Assembly (NCBI RefSeq): GCF_016862275.1
Contig: NZ_BOMQ01000097.1
Span: forward strand, 1 to 64,000
Source: Actinoplanes nipponensis
GTDB lineage: Bacteria; Actinomycetota; Actinomycetes; Mycobacteriales; Micromonosporaceae
Direction: 5' to 3'
Length of the DNA stretch: 64,000 nucleotides
Below are positions 30,312 to 38,284 of this stretch, in pieces; position 1 is the first letter of the stretch; the number at the start of each line of letters is the position of its first letter. A model generated the notes under the pieces. The model made no database searches. It worked only from the letters and a program-made list of their open reading frames with translations, and was not told where the DNA came from. The translations under genes were made by a program, and so were the position numbers.

Positions 30312-30998
30312 TCAGGGCAGCGCGGCCCGCCAGGCCTCGACCAGCGCCGGGTCCACCGGGGCGTCCCAGCGGCCGTCCGGGCGCACCGCGCTGCCGGTGT
30401 GGAACGCGTCCACCCCGGCGGCCGCCAGCGCCGGCACGTGCCGGCGCCGCAGCCCGCCGCCGGCCAGCACCCGTGGCCCCGACCCGGCCTCGGCCGCGAG
30501 CGTGGCCAGGCCCTCCTGCACGGTGGCCGGTCCGCCGGCGGTGAGCACGCAGTCCAGCCCGGGCAGCCCGGCCAGGGTCCGGCGGGCGGCGGCGCGGTCC
30601 GCGGCGTGATCGAGCGCGCGGTGGAACGTCCACGGGCAGCCCTCGATCGCCGGGAGCACCGCCTCGACGGCGGCCACGTCGACCGCGGCCCGCGCGTCGA
30701 GAAAACCCAGGACGAACTCGTCGGCGCCGGCCGCGCGCAGGCCGGCCGCCGCCTCGGCCAGGGCGCCGGGGTCGCTCAGCGCGTACCCGTCGGCGGCGCG
30801 CAGCATGACCCGGACCGGGATGCCGACCGCCTCCCTCACCGCCGAGAAGGTCGCGACCGACGGGGTGAGGCCCTGGCGCCGCATGTCGGCGACCAGTTCG
30901 ACCCGGTCGGCGCCGCCGTCGCGCGCCGCCCGCGCGTCCGCCGCGTCCAGGGCGATCACTTCCAAGATCGATCGGGGCACCGCGGCATCGTCGCACAT
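30312..30998 (-). CDS. cutC: CutC-family protein
   Basis: A 228-residue TIM-barrel protein of the CutC family, named for copper tolerance in E. coli though its biochemical role remains debated. Family stretches include LEVIALDAADARAARDGGADRVELVADMRRQGLTPS at the N-terminus, TFHRALDHAADRAAARRTL in the middle, and VLTAGGPATVQEGL then VLAGGGLRRRHVPAL at the C-terminus. It is convergent with ugd, three bases from its stop. ATG at 30998 is taken; GTG at 30980 is also possible. Confidence 0.88.
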   Translation of the reverse strand: MCDDAAVPRSILEVIALDAADARAARDGGADRVELVADMRRQGLTPSVATFSAVREAVGIPVRVMLRAADGYALSDPGALAEAAAGLRAAGADEFVLGFLDARAAVDVAAVEAVLPAIEGCPWTFHRALDHAADRAAARRTLAGLPGLDCVLTAGGPATVQEGLATLAAEAGSGPRVLAGGGLRRRHVPALAAAGVDAFHTGSAVRPDGRWDAPVDPALVEAWRAALP

Positions 30999-31192
30999 TA
31001 GTCCCCGGCGCCGGTGCGAGCGGGCCGAACCATCGAGGTTCTTCCATCGAGACCTTGACGGGATCTGAGCAGTCTTGTTCAACTGTGTTTGCACCTGGTG
31101 GACCGTTGAGCGCTCTCCGTGTCGTCCGAACGTCGCGGCCGAGTGCGGACCGGTGCTGCCCGCGTTCTTTCCCACCGAGAGGACCCCAGCGC

Positions 31193-33697
31193 ATGACCAC
31201 ACCCCGGACAGCCCGGCGGGCCGTCACCGCCGTCGCGGTCGCCCTGCTCGCCATCGGCACGGCCGGCGCCGCCGGCGTCGCGCCCGCCGCGGCGGCCGAA
31301 CCGCAGTGGCACAAGGGCATCCCGCCGCTCGCCACCCCCTGGACCGCCCAGGTCGGCCCGCGGAACGCCCTGCCCGAATACCCCCGCCCGCAGCTGGTCC
31401 GTGGCCGGTGGCAGAACCTCAACGGCGTCTGGGAGTTCGGCCGGGCCGCGGTGGATCAGGCCCCGCCGGTCGGGCAGCCGCTGGGCGAGCGGGTGCTGGT
31501 GCCGTACCCGATCGAGTCCGCCCTGTCCGGCATCCAGCGCCACGAGGACCGGATGTTCTACCGCCGCGCCTTCACCGTGCCGGCCGGCTGGCGGGTCGGG
31601 TCGGGGCAGCGGCTGATGCTGCACTTCGGCGCGGTCGACTACGACGCCAAGGTGTGGGTGAACGGCACCCGGGTGGCGACCCACCGGGGCGGTTACGACG
31701 GCTTTGACATCGATGTCACCGACGCGCTGCGGGGCACCGGGCCGCAGGAGCTGATCGTCTGGGCCGAGGACCTCACCGACGCCACCGGCCAGCCCATCGG
31801 CAAGCAGCGCCGGGTCTCCGACCGGGGGATCTTCTACCAGGGCAGCTCCGGCATCTGGCGCACGGTGTGGATGGAGCCGGTCGCCGACTCCAGCATCACC
31901 GGGCTGGTCACGACCCCGGACCTGGCCGCCTCGGCGCTGCGGCTCACCGCCGAGACCGTACGGGGCGACGGGCTGACCGTGCGCGCCGTGGCCAAGGCGG
32001 GCGGCCGGGTGGTCGGCACGGTCACCGGCGCCGCGGGTACGGAGCTCGTCGTGCCCGTGCCCCGGGCCGAGCTGTGGTCCCCGGACCACCCCTACCTGTA
32101 CGACCTCGAGGTCACCCTGCTGCGCGGGCGCACCGCCGTGGACACCGTCACCTCGTACTTCGGCATGCGGGAGATCGGGAAGAAGCCGGGCGCGGACGGC
32201 AAGCTGCGGATCGCCCTCAACGGCAAGATCCTGTTCAACCTGGCCACCCTGGACCAGGGTTTCTGGCCCGACGGCCTGAACACCGCGCCCACCGACGCCG
32301 GGCTGAAGTTCGACCTCCAGCAGCACAAGGACATGGGCTTCAACGCGGTCCGCAAGCACATCAAGGTCGAGCCCGACCGCTGGTACTACTGGGCCGACAA
32401 GCTCGGCCTGCTGGTCTGGCAGGACATGCCGGCCGCCAACACCGGGCCGATCCCCGAGGCGTGGCGCGCCCAGTTCGAGGCCGAGCTGCACGAGCTGGTC
32501 CGTGAGCACCGCAGCTGGACCTCGATCGTCGCCTGGGTGCCGTTCAACGAGGGCTGGGGCGAGTGGGACCGGGAGGCCACCGGCCGCATCGCCGACGACG
32601 TCCGGAAGCAGGACCCGAGCCGGCTGGTCAACGCGCACAGCGGGGTCAACTGCTGCAACTCCCACGGTGACTCCGGCCGGGGCGACGTCATCGACCACCA
32701 CCAGTACCTCGGCCCGGCCTCGCCCGCGCCGGACGCGACCCGGGTGTCGATCGACGGCGAGCACGGCGGCTTCGGGCTCCGGACGTCCAACCACATGTGG
32801 TTCGGCGACGGCCAGGCGTACGAGATGGAGCCGGACTCCGCCACGCTGACCCGCAAGTACGTGGAGAACCAGCGGGCGGTCATCACCTCGGCGCGGTCCT
32901 GCGGCATCAGCGCGGCGATCTACACCCAGATCACCGACGTCGAGGGGGAGCTCAACGGCTTCTGGACGTACGACCGGCAGGTGGCCAAGATGGACCTGCG
33001 GCAGGTGCGGGCGGTCAACCGGGAGATCATCGCCCGGGCCGACGGCAGCGCGGGCAACGTACCGCAGCCGGGCCCGGGCACGCCGGGGCTGACCGGCGTC
33101 GCGTTCTACCCGCTGGACGGCACGGCCGAGGACGCCGCCGGCGACCACGACGCCACCCTGGTCGGCGGCCCCGGCTACGTCGACGCGCACCGCGGGCAGG
33201 GTGTGGCGCTGAACGGATCCGGCCAGTTCATCGACACCGGGGCGCCGGTGCTGAACACCGCGTCGGACTACACCGCCTCGGCCTGGGTCCGGCTCGACAA
33301 GGCCGATGGCGCGTTCCAGACGATCGTCAGCCAGGACGGCGCGAGCGTCAGCGACTTCTTCCTGCAGTACTCCGGGGCCGACCAGCGCTTCGCGATGAGC
33401 TTCGCGGGCGTGCGGGCGCTGGGCCCGGCCAAGCCCGAGACCGGCCGCTGGTACCACCTGACCGGCGTGCGCGACAGCGTGCGTGGTGAGCTGCGGCTCT
33501 ACGTCGACGGAGAGCTCGCCGGCCGAACCGGCGCGTGCCTGCCGCAGGCGGCGCCGACCGGCAACACCGTGATCGGCCGCGGCCGGTACGGCGGCAACCC
33601 GGTCGACTACCTGGACGGCGCCGTCGACCAGGTCCACCTCTACGACCGGGCGCTGTCCGCCACGGAAATCAAGGACCTGTACGCCTCGGGCCAGTGA
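31193..33697 (+). CDS. Secreted glycoside hydrolase family 2 enzyme with LamG-like domain
   Basis: An 834-residue exported glycosidase of the beta-galactosidase/glucuronidase/mannosidase superfamily. A signal peptide covers residues about 1-37. The sugar-binding jelly roll follows (YPIESALSGIQRHEDRMFYRRAFTVP), then the immunoglobulin-like domain and the barrel, where WVPFNEGWGEWD supplies the acid/base Glu. Residues about 635-834 form a concanavalin-type LamG domain (YPLDGTAEDAAGDHDATLVGGPGY, ASAWVRLDKADG, LYVDGELAGRTG) likely binding polysaccharide. GAGAGG precedes ATG 31193. Substrate specificity cannot be fixed from sequence. Confidence 0.92.
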   Translation: MTTPRTARRAVTAVAVALLAIGTAGAAGVAPAAAAEPQWHKGIPPLATPWTAQVGPRNALPEYPRPQLVRGRWQNLNGVWEFGRAAVDQAPPVGQPLGERVLVPYPIESALSGIQRHEDRMFYRRAFTVPAGWRVGSGQRLMLHFGAVDYDAKVWVNGTRVATHRGGYDGFDIDVTDALRGTGPQELIVWAEDLTDATGQPIGKQRRVSDRGIFYQGSSGIWRTVWMEPVADSSITGLVTTPDLAASALRLTAETVRGDGLTVRAVAKAGGRVVGTVTGAAGTELVVPVPRAELWSPDHPYLYDLEVTLLRGRTAVDTVTSYFGMREIGKKPGADGKLRIALNGKILFNLATLDQGFWPDGLNTAPTDAGLKFDLQQHKDMGFNAVRKHIKVEPDRWYYWADKLGLLVWQDMPAANTGPIPEAWRAQFEAELHELVREHRSWTSIVAWVPFNEGWGEWDREATGRIADDVRKQDPSRLVNAHSGVNCCNSHGDSGRGDVIDHHQYLGPASPAPDATRVSIDGEHGGFGLRTSNHMWFGDGQAYEMEPDSATLTRKYVENQRAVITSARSCGISAAIYTQITDVEGELNGFWTYDRQVAKMDLRQVRAVNREIIARADGSAGNVPQPGPGTPGLTGVAFYPLDGTAEDAAGDHDATLVGGPGYVDAHRGQGVALNGSGQFIDTGAPVLNTASDYTASAWVRLDKADGAFQTIVSQDGASVSDFFLQYSGADQRFAMSFAGVRALGPAKPETGRWYHLTGVRDSVRGELRLYVDGELAGRTGACLPQAAPTGNTVIGRGRYGGNPVDYLDGAVDQVHLYDRALSATEIKDLYASGQ

Positions 33698-33704
33698 CGG
33701 GGGA

Positions 33705-33732
33705 GCGGCGGGCCCGCGCCGGGGCCCGCCGC
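33705..33732. terminator. GC-rich hairpin between convergent genes
   Basis: Perfect 11-bp arms GCGGCGGGCCC (33705-33715) and GGGCCCGCCGC (33722-33732) around a six-base loop. It lies between the GH2 gene (ends 33697) and the anti-sigma-like gene (ends 33737), and would work in both directions. Confidence 0.6.
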
Positions 33733-33736
33733 GCCC

Positions 33737-34567
33737 TCACCGGTTCCAGGGATCGGCGGGCCGGCAGTCCGGGCCGGGATCGCCGTAGATGACCGTGCCG
33801 GCCGGGTCGGTGTAGCAGTGCGGGAACTGCTCCCCGTACGCGAAGAGCCGCCGCCGGTCGATCTCCCGGCCCGCGGCGTCGTAGCTGACCAGCTCGGCGT
33901 CCTCGCCCACGTCGTCGGTGCGCGAGATCAGCCCGAACGCGCCGTCGCGCAGCCGGGCCGTCGTGGTCCGCCCGTTGCCGTGCTCCAGCACCAGGCGGGC
34001 CACCCGGGCGCTCACCCGCCCCAGCACCGACACCGAGCCGCCGTCGGCCTCCGTCGACGACAGGCTCAGGCGCTGGACCGGCCCCGGCAGCCACCCGCGG
34101 TGCGGCCAGGCCTCGCCGCCGACGCCGCCCGACGACAGCCGGCCGTGGTCCAGGGACGCCTCGCAGCCCAGGTACCCGGCGCGGTTGAGGAACAGCACCT
34201 GGATCCAGCGTCCCCGCCGGGCCGCGATGGCGACGTCGGCGAGCGAGACCGGGACGAACTGCGGGTCCGGCGCGCCGCCCGGGCCGTTGGGGCGCGCCCA
34301 TTCCAGGCAGCGCTGCGCGGCCCCGCGCAGCGACCCGTCCAGCTCGCCGGGACCCATCGCCAGGATCTGGGTGCTGTCCTCGCGGCGTACCTCGACGCTC
34401 ACGGCGACCGCCGCGAGCAGCGTGAGCACCGCCGCGGCGGCGACCAGCAGCCGCCGCGGCACCCGCGGGCGCGACCCGCGCGCCGCCGCCAGCACCTCCG
34501 CGCGCATGCGGGCCGCCCGTCCCGGCGGCAGGTCCCGCTCGGCGGGCGGCATCGTCAGGGGGTTCAT
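33737..34567 (-). CDS. Single-pass membrane protein partnered with an ECF sigma (anti-sigma-like)
   Basis: A 276-residue protein. Residues about 1-38 are cytosolic and Arg-rich, one transmembrane helix follows at about 40-58 (RRLLVAAAAVLTLLAAVAVSVEV), and the rest is an outside domain with three cysteines in the visible stretches (RCLEWARPNG, GYLGCEASL, HCYTDP). Its ATG overlaps the sigma stop (ATGA). A sigma gene followed by a membrane protein of this layout usually encodes an anti-sigma factor, but I see no zinc-binding HxxxCxxC motif, so the assignment rests on arrangement. Confidence 0.75.
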   Translation of the reverse strand: MNPLTMPPAERDLPPGRAARMRAEVLAAARGSRPRVPRRLLVAAAAVLTLLAAVAVSVEVRREDSTQILAMGPGELDGSLRGAAQRCLEWARPNGPGGAPDPQFVPVSLADVAIAARRGRWIQVLFLNRAGYLGCEASLDHGRLSSGGVGGEAWPHRGWLPGPVQRLSLSSTEADGGSVSVLGRVSARVARLVLEHGNGRTTTARLRDGAFGLISRTDDVGEDAELVSYDAAGREIDRRRLFAYGEQFPHCYTDPAGTVIYGDPGPDCRPADPWNR

Positions 34568-35136
34568 CGGTCCTCCTCCTCCGCGTCGGGGCCGAGCAGC
34601 GCGGCGAGCCGGGCGCGGGCCCGGCTCACCCGGGACCGGACCGCCACCTCGGTGACGCCCAGCGCCGCGGCGGCCTCGGCGTAGCCGACGCCGGACCACA
34701 GGCACAGCGCGACGGCCTCGCGTTCGGCCCGCGGCAGCCGCCGCACGGCGGCGAGGATCCGGCCCATCGCGCGTTCGTCGTCGAGCCGCCCGGCGACGTC
34801 GTCGGCCGGGTCGGGGCCGCGCTCGGCGGGCAGCCGGCCGAGCAGGGCCCGGCGCCGGCGGGCGGAGCGCCATTCGGTACGCGCGTGGTTGCCGGCCACC
34901 ACCAGCAGCCACGGCAACGCGGTCCCGTGCGCCAGCCGGGCCGTGCCGCGCCGGCGCCAGGCCACCAGGAACGTCGCCTGGGTGATGTCCTCGGCCACGC
35001 TCCACGAGCCGCAGAGCCGGAAGGCGTGGTTGTAGACGGCCCGGGAGTGCCGGTCGAAGAGCGTGCCGAAGGCGGCCTCGTCGCCGGCGGCGACCGCGGC
35101 CCAGAGCTCCTGGTCGGTCGGCTCGGTCTGCGTCAT
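34564..35136 (-). CDS. ECF-type RNA polymerase sigma factor
   Basis: A 190-residue SigE/sigma-70 family protein. Region 2 at residues about 20-85 reads FGTLFDRHSRAVYNHAFRLCGSWSVAEDITQATFLVAWRR. Region 4 at about 125-180 reads RILAAVRRLPRAEREAVALCLWSGVGYAEAAAALGVTEVAVRSRVSRARARL. ATG at 35136 with GGGGTG just upstream is preferred over the longer open frame to 35178. It is coupled by ATGA to the membrane protein downstream and is divergent from an OFA-family transporter 100 bases away. Confidence 0.9.
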   Translation of the reverse strand: MTQTEPTDQELWAAVAAGDEAAFGTLFDRHSRAVYNHAFRLCGSWSVAEDITQATFLVAWRRRGTARLAHGTALPWLLVVAGNHARTEWRSARRRRALLGRLPAERGPDPADDVAGRLDDERAMGRILAAVRRLPRAEREAVALCLWSGVGYAEAAAALGVTEVAVRSRVSRARARLAALLGPDAEEEDR

Positions 35137-35237
35137 CACACCCCGCTGTGTCCGCCGCAGCGCTATTTGTTGCAGCAATTTTCCCGCGGGTCGATGATGA
35201 GCCTCGATGGATCATCCCCGGGTCAGGAGGCGCCCCC

Positions 35238-36629
35238 ATGCTGTCCGCGCTCGACCGTCATCATTCCGTGGCGCCGCCCGGCTTCAGCCGCTGGCTGATT
35301 CCCCCGGCCGCGCTCTCCGTGCACCTGTGCATCGGCCAGGTGTACGCCACCAGCGTCTACAAGAACTCCTTCGTCGCCCACTTCGACACCGGCGCGACGT
35401 CCGTGGGCGTGATCTTCAGCATCGCCATCGTCATGCTGGGGCTGTCCGCGGCCGTCGGCGGCACCTGGGTCGAGGCGAACGGCCCGCGTAAGGCGATGTT
35501 CGTGTCGGCGTGCTTCTGGGCCGCCGGCTTCCTGGTCGGCGCGCTGGGCATCTTCACCGAGCAGCTGTGGCTGGTCTACCTCGGGTACGGCGTCCTCGGC
35601 GGCATCGGCCTCGGCATCGGCTACATCTCGCCGGTCTCCACGCTGATCAAGTGGTTCCCGGACCGGCCCGGCCTGGCCACCGGCCTGGCCATCATGGGCT
35701 TCGGCGGCGGCGCGCTCATCGCCAGCCCGCTGTCGCGGCAGCTGCTGTCGTTCTACGACGCCGGCTACGACCCGAACGTGTCGGCCTCGGTGGCCGGCGG
35801 CGGCGCGCTCGTGGCGCTGTTCCTGACCCTGGGCATCGGCTACTTCGTGGTGATGATGTTCGGCGTCGCCAACATCCGGGTGCCCGCCGAGGGCTGGGCG
35901 CCCGAGGGCTGGGACCCCGCCTCGGTCAAGAAGAAGCCGCTGGTCACCACCGCGAGCGTGTCGGCGGCCAACGCCATCCGGACCCGGTCCTTCTGGCTGC
36001 TGTGGATCGTGCTGTTCTGCAACGTCACCGCCGGCATCGGGATCCTGGAGCAGGCCAGCCCGATGATCCAGGACTTCTTCCGGGACGGCGGCGGCAGGTC
36101 CGCGGTCGCGGTGGCCGCGGCGGCCGGGTTCGTCGGGGTGCTGTCGCTGTTCAACATGGCCGGCCGGTTCGTCTGGTCGTCCGCCTCGGACCTGATCGGG
36201 CGCAAGCGCATCTACCTGGTCTACCTGGGCGTCGGCATGGTCCTGTACGCGCTGCTGGCCTCGGTGGGCCACCTCGCCGTGGGCCTGTTCGTGCTGCTGG
36301 CCGGCGTGATCCTGTCGTTCTACGGCGGCGGGTTCGCCACCGTGCCGGCGTACCTGCGGGACCTGTTCGGCACGTACCAGGTGGGCGCGATCCACGGCCG
36401 GCTGCTGACCGCCTGGTCGGCCGCGGGCGTGGCCGGTCCGCTGATCGTCAACGGCTTCCTGGACGCGCAGGGCAAGCCGGGCACGCTCACCGCGTCGGCG
36501 TACCAGCCGGCGCTGTTCACCATGGTCGGGGTGCTGGCGGTCGGCTTCGTCGCCAACCTGCTGGTGCGGCCGGTCCCCGAGCGGTTCCACGAGCCGCGCA
36601 CCCAGCCGGAGAAGGAGGCGGTGGCATGA
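35238..36629 (+). CDS. OFA-family MFS transporter (oxalate/formate antiporter type)
   Basis: A 463-residue carrier of the major facilitator superfamily with about twelve hydrophobic helices. The OFA signatures are FSRWLIPPAALSVHLCIGQVYATSVYKNSF at the N-terminus, YGVLGGIGLGIGYISPVSTLIKWFPDRPGLATGLAIMGFGGGA, and the C-terminal GGGFATVPAYLRDLFGTYQVGAIHGRLLTAWS. The family moves oxalate, formate and other small carboxylates; the true substrate is not fixed by sequence. AGGAGG lies seven bases before the ATG. The stop overlaps the start of a 35-residue partner ORF. Confidence 0.92.
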   Translation: MLSALDRHHSVAPPGFSRWLIPPAALSVHLCIGQVYATSVYKNSFVAHFDTGATSVGVIFSIAIVMLGLSAAVGGTWVEANGPRKAMFVSACFWAAGFLVGALGIFTEQLWLVYLGYGVLGGIGLGIGYISPVSTLIKWFPDRPGLATGLAIMGFGGGALIASPLSRQLLSFYDAGYDPNVSASVAGGGALVALFLTLGIGYFVVMMFGVANIRVPAEGWAPEGWDPASVKKKPLVTTASVSAANAIRTRSFWLLWIVLFCNVTAGIGILEQASPMIQDFFRDGGGRSAVAVAAAAGFVGVLSLFNMAGRFVWSSASDLIGRKRIYLVYLGVGMVLYALLASVGHLAVGLFVLLAGVILSFYGGGFATVPAYLRDLFGTYQVGAIHGRLLTAWSAAGVAGPLIVNGFLDAQGKPGTLTASAYQPALFTMVGVLAVGFVANLLVRPVPERFHEPRTQPEKEAVA

Positions 36630-36733
36630 AGACGTCCTCGGTACGGCTGATCCTGTCCTGGGCGCTCGTCGTGGTGTTCCTCGGCTACGGCGTGATCCAG
36701 ACGGCCATCACCGCCGCGAAGCTGTTCCAGTAG
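36626..36733 (+). CDS. Single-helix small subunit of the MFS transporter
   Basis: A 35-codon gene whose ATG overlaps the transporter stop (ATGA, 36626-36629) with GAAGGAGG about eight bases upstream. The peptide is one membrane helix (SVRLILSWALVVVFLGYGVIQTAI) with a short tail. Small proteins of this kind follow OFA-family carriers in other actinomycetes and are called MFS transporter small subunits; I recall this from memory. Coupled translation suggests a stable partner. Its last 26 bases overlap the end of the convergent membrane-protein gene. Confidence 0.8.
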   Translation: MKTSSVRLILSWALVVVFLGYGVIQTAITAAKLFQ

Positions 36734-37265
36734 GCCGGTCGGGTGGCCGCCGCCGCGCGGTGGCCACCCACCACCTGTCCAGGACGGGCTCCACCGCGCA
36801 GGCCGCGGCCACCGACGCCGCGGCGGCCAGGGTGACCAGCAGGTCCCCGCCGGCCCGGGCGGCGAGGACGACGCCGGCCGCCGCGACGTACGGCCGGGCG
36901 AAGGTGCACGGGCCCAGGATCAGCGCGGTGGCCAGGAACCGCCGCCGCCAGCCGAGCACGGCGTAGCCGGCCAGCGCGGCCAGCACGACCGCCCCGAACG
37001 GCAGGTAGAGCAGCAGCATGACGCGGCCGGCGGCCAGGTAGCGGTCCCAGCGCTCGGGCCGGGCGAGCACGTCGGCCAGCACCAGCCCGGCCACCGGGCC
37101 GAGCAGCGCGGCCGCCGTGGCCAGCCCGCGCAGGTGCGCCCGGATGTCCTCGCGGCGGCGCCGGATCAGCCCGGTCCGACCGCACGAGGACCGGAAGCCG
37201 GCGAACGCCCCGTCCAGCGCGGCCAGCACCACCAGGCCGGCCGGCACCCACCCGGCGGCGGTCAC
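36708..37265 (-). CDS. Multi-pass membrane protein of unknown function
   Basis: A 185-residue protein with four or five hydrophobic helices (WVPAGLVVLAALDGAFAGF, then AALLGPVAGLVLADVLA, VMLLLYLPFGAVVLAALAGYAVLG and so on). One loop, GFRSSCGRTGLIRRRREDIRAHLRGL, is strongly basic. Its GTG overlaps the stop of the upstream methyltransferase (GTGA, 37262-37265), so the two form an operon. I recognise no family; an accessory for lipid modification is conceivable from the partner. The 3' end overlaps the MFS small-subunit gene by 26 bases. Confidence 0.75.
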   Translation of the reverse strand: MTAAGWVPAGLVVLAALDGAFAGFRSSCGRTGLIRRRREDIRAHLRGLATAAALLGPVAGLVLADVLARPERWDRYLAAGRVMLLLYLPFGAVVLAALAGYAVLGWRRRFLATALILGPCTFARPYVAAAGVVLAARAGGDLLVTLAAAASVAAACAVEPVLDRWWVATARRRPPDRPTGTASRR

Positions 37266-38101
37266 GGCGCGATCCCGGTGACCGGGCGCAGCACATCGGA
37301 CAGCCGCGGCCACCAGCGCGGCCCGTCGGCGCAGGCGGGCCGGTAGTCCGGGGCGCCGGCCCGCGCGGCGGCCAGCAGCACGCCCGCCGGATGGGCGCGG
37401 CGGGCCGACAGCACCCCGTCGTGCCGGGACACCGGCTCGCGCATCCGGGCCCGGTGGAAGACCCGGGCGCCGAGCGTCGTCCACGGGCCCGGGTCGATGT
37501 CCCAGTGCGCGAATGCCGCAACGCCGAGGGCGCGCTGGGCGGCGAAGAAGGCCGGCAGCTCGGCCGTGCTCAGGTGGTGCAGCAGGCCCGAGGAGATGAC
37601 CACCGTGGACACGCCGTCGTTCCCGGCGACTCCGGGGGCGAGCGCGTCGCCGGCGATGAACCGGCAGCGCAGCCGCTCGGCGGCGGCCAGCTCGGCGGCC
37701 CGGGTGACCAGCGCCCGGTTCAGGTCGACGCCGACCAGCTCGACGCCGGGGCCGAGCATCTCGTACGCGGCCAGCCAGCGCACCACGTAGCCGAGCCCGC
37801 AGCCCACGTCGACGACCCGCAGTGGCGTGGCGGGGCGCCCGGCGCGGAACCGGACGATCCACTCGGCGACGCGGCGGGGCAGCTGCAGCTCCTCGCCCAG
37901 CCGCTGGAGTTCACAGTGCACCCGGATCAGCAACGCGTCGATCTCGGCGCCCACCAGGACGCCGCCGCGGACCGGCAGGCGGGCCGCGATCCGGGCCGCG
38001 CGACGCTGGCCACCCGCCCTGAGCTGGGCGACCAGCGCGTCGCGGGACACCGGCTCGCCGGTGGACAGCAGATCCGTCAGCTCGTACACAGAGATCATCA
38101 T
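37262..38101 (-). CDS. SAM-dependent methyltransferase-like protein
   Basis: A 279-residue protein. About 90 N-terminal helical residues (YELTDLLSTGEPVSRDALVAQL to LQLPRRVAEWIVRF) precede a Rossmann methyltransferase core with motif I RVVDVGCGLGYVVRWLA, VELVGVDLNRALVTRA and the motif VVISSGLLHHLSTAELPAFF. The substrate is unknown. Two adjacent ATGs (38101, 38098) are possible starts with weak ribosome-binding sites. A CebR-type box 57 bases upstream lies between this gene and the divergent cellulase, so sugar control could reach it as well. Confidence 0.85.
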   Translation of the reverse strand: MMISVYELTDLLSTGEPVSRDALVAQLRAGGQRRAARIAARLPVRGGVLVGAEIDALLIRVHCELQRLGEELQLPRRVAEWIVRFRAGRPATPLRVVDVGCGLGYVVRWLAAYEMLGPGVELVGVDLNRALVTRAAELAAAERLRCRFIAGDALAPGVAGNDGVSTVVISSGLLHHLSTAELPAFFAAQRALGVAAFAHWDIDPGPWTTLGARVFHRARMREPVSRHDGVLSARRAHPAGVLLAAARAGAPDYRPACADGPRWWPRLSDVLRPVTGIAP

Positions 38102-38156
38102 CGGCCGTCGCCCGGGGAATACCCGAAAAGTTTCGCTGCCATTACGTATTGATGTC

Positions 38157-38172
38157 ATGGGAGCGCTCCCAT
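38157..38172. promoter_or_regulatory. CebR-type operator upstream of cellulase
   Basis: ATGGGAGCGCTCCCAT, a perfect 16-bp palindrome containing TGGGAGCGCTCCCA (38158-38171), the known CebR box of Streptomyces. It is 113 bases before the cellulase ATG. CebR releases this site when cellobiose or cellotriose is present, so the cellulase should be induced by cellulose breakdown products. No cebR gene is in the window. Confidence 0.8.
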
Positions 38173-38284
38173 AGTCTGATGCTCACGCGGTGGTCAGCGA
38201 CAGCGATCGATCCCCGCGCCGGAAGTTCGTTCCCCTCGGCACGCCTGCCCCGGGCGTCGCCATGTCTTCCAGGAGCGCTTGCGC

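Noticed and set aside
34564-34567. Zinc-binding anti-sigma motif in the sigma partner protein
   Set aside because: No HxxxCxxC is present in the cytosolic segment, so the anti-sigma role is given only as arrangement-based.
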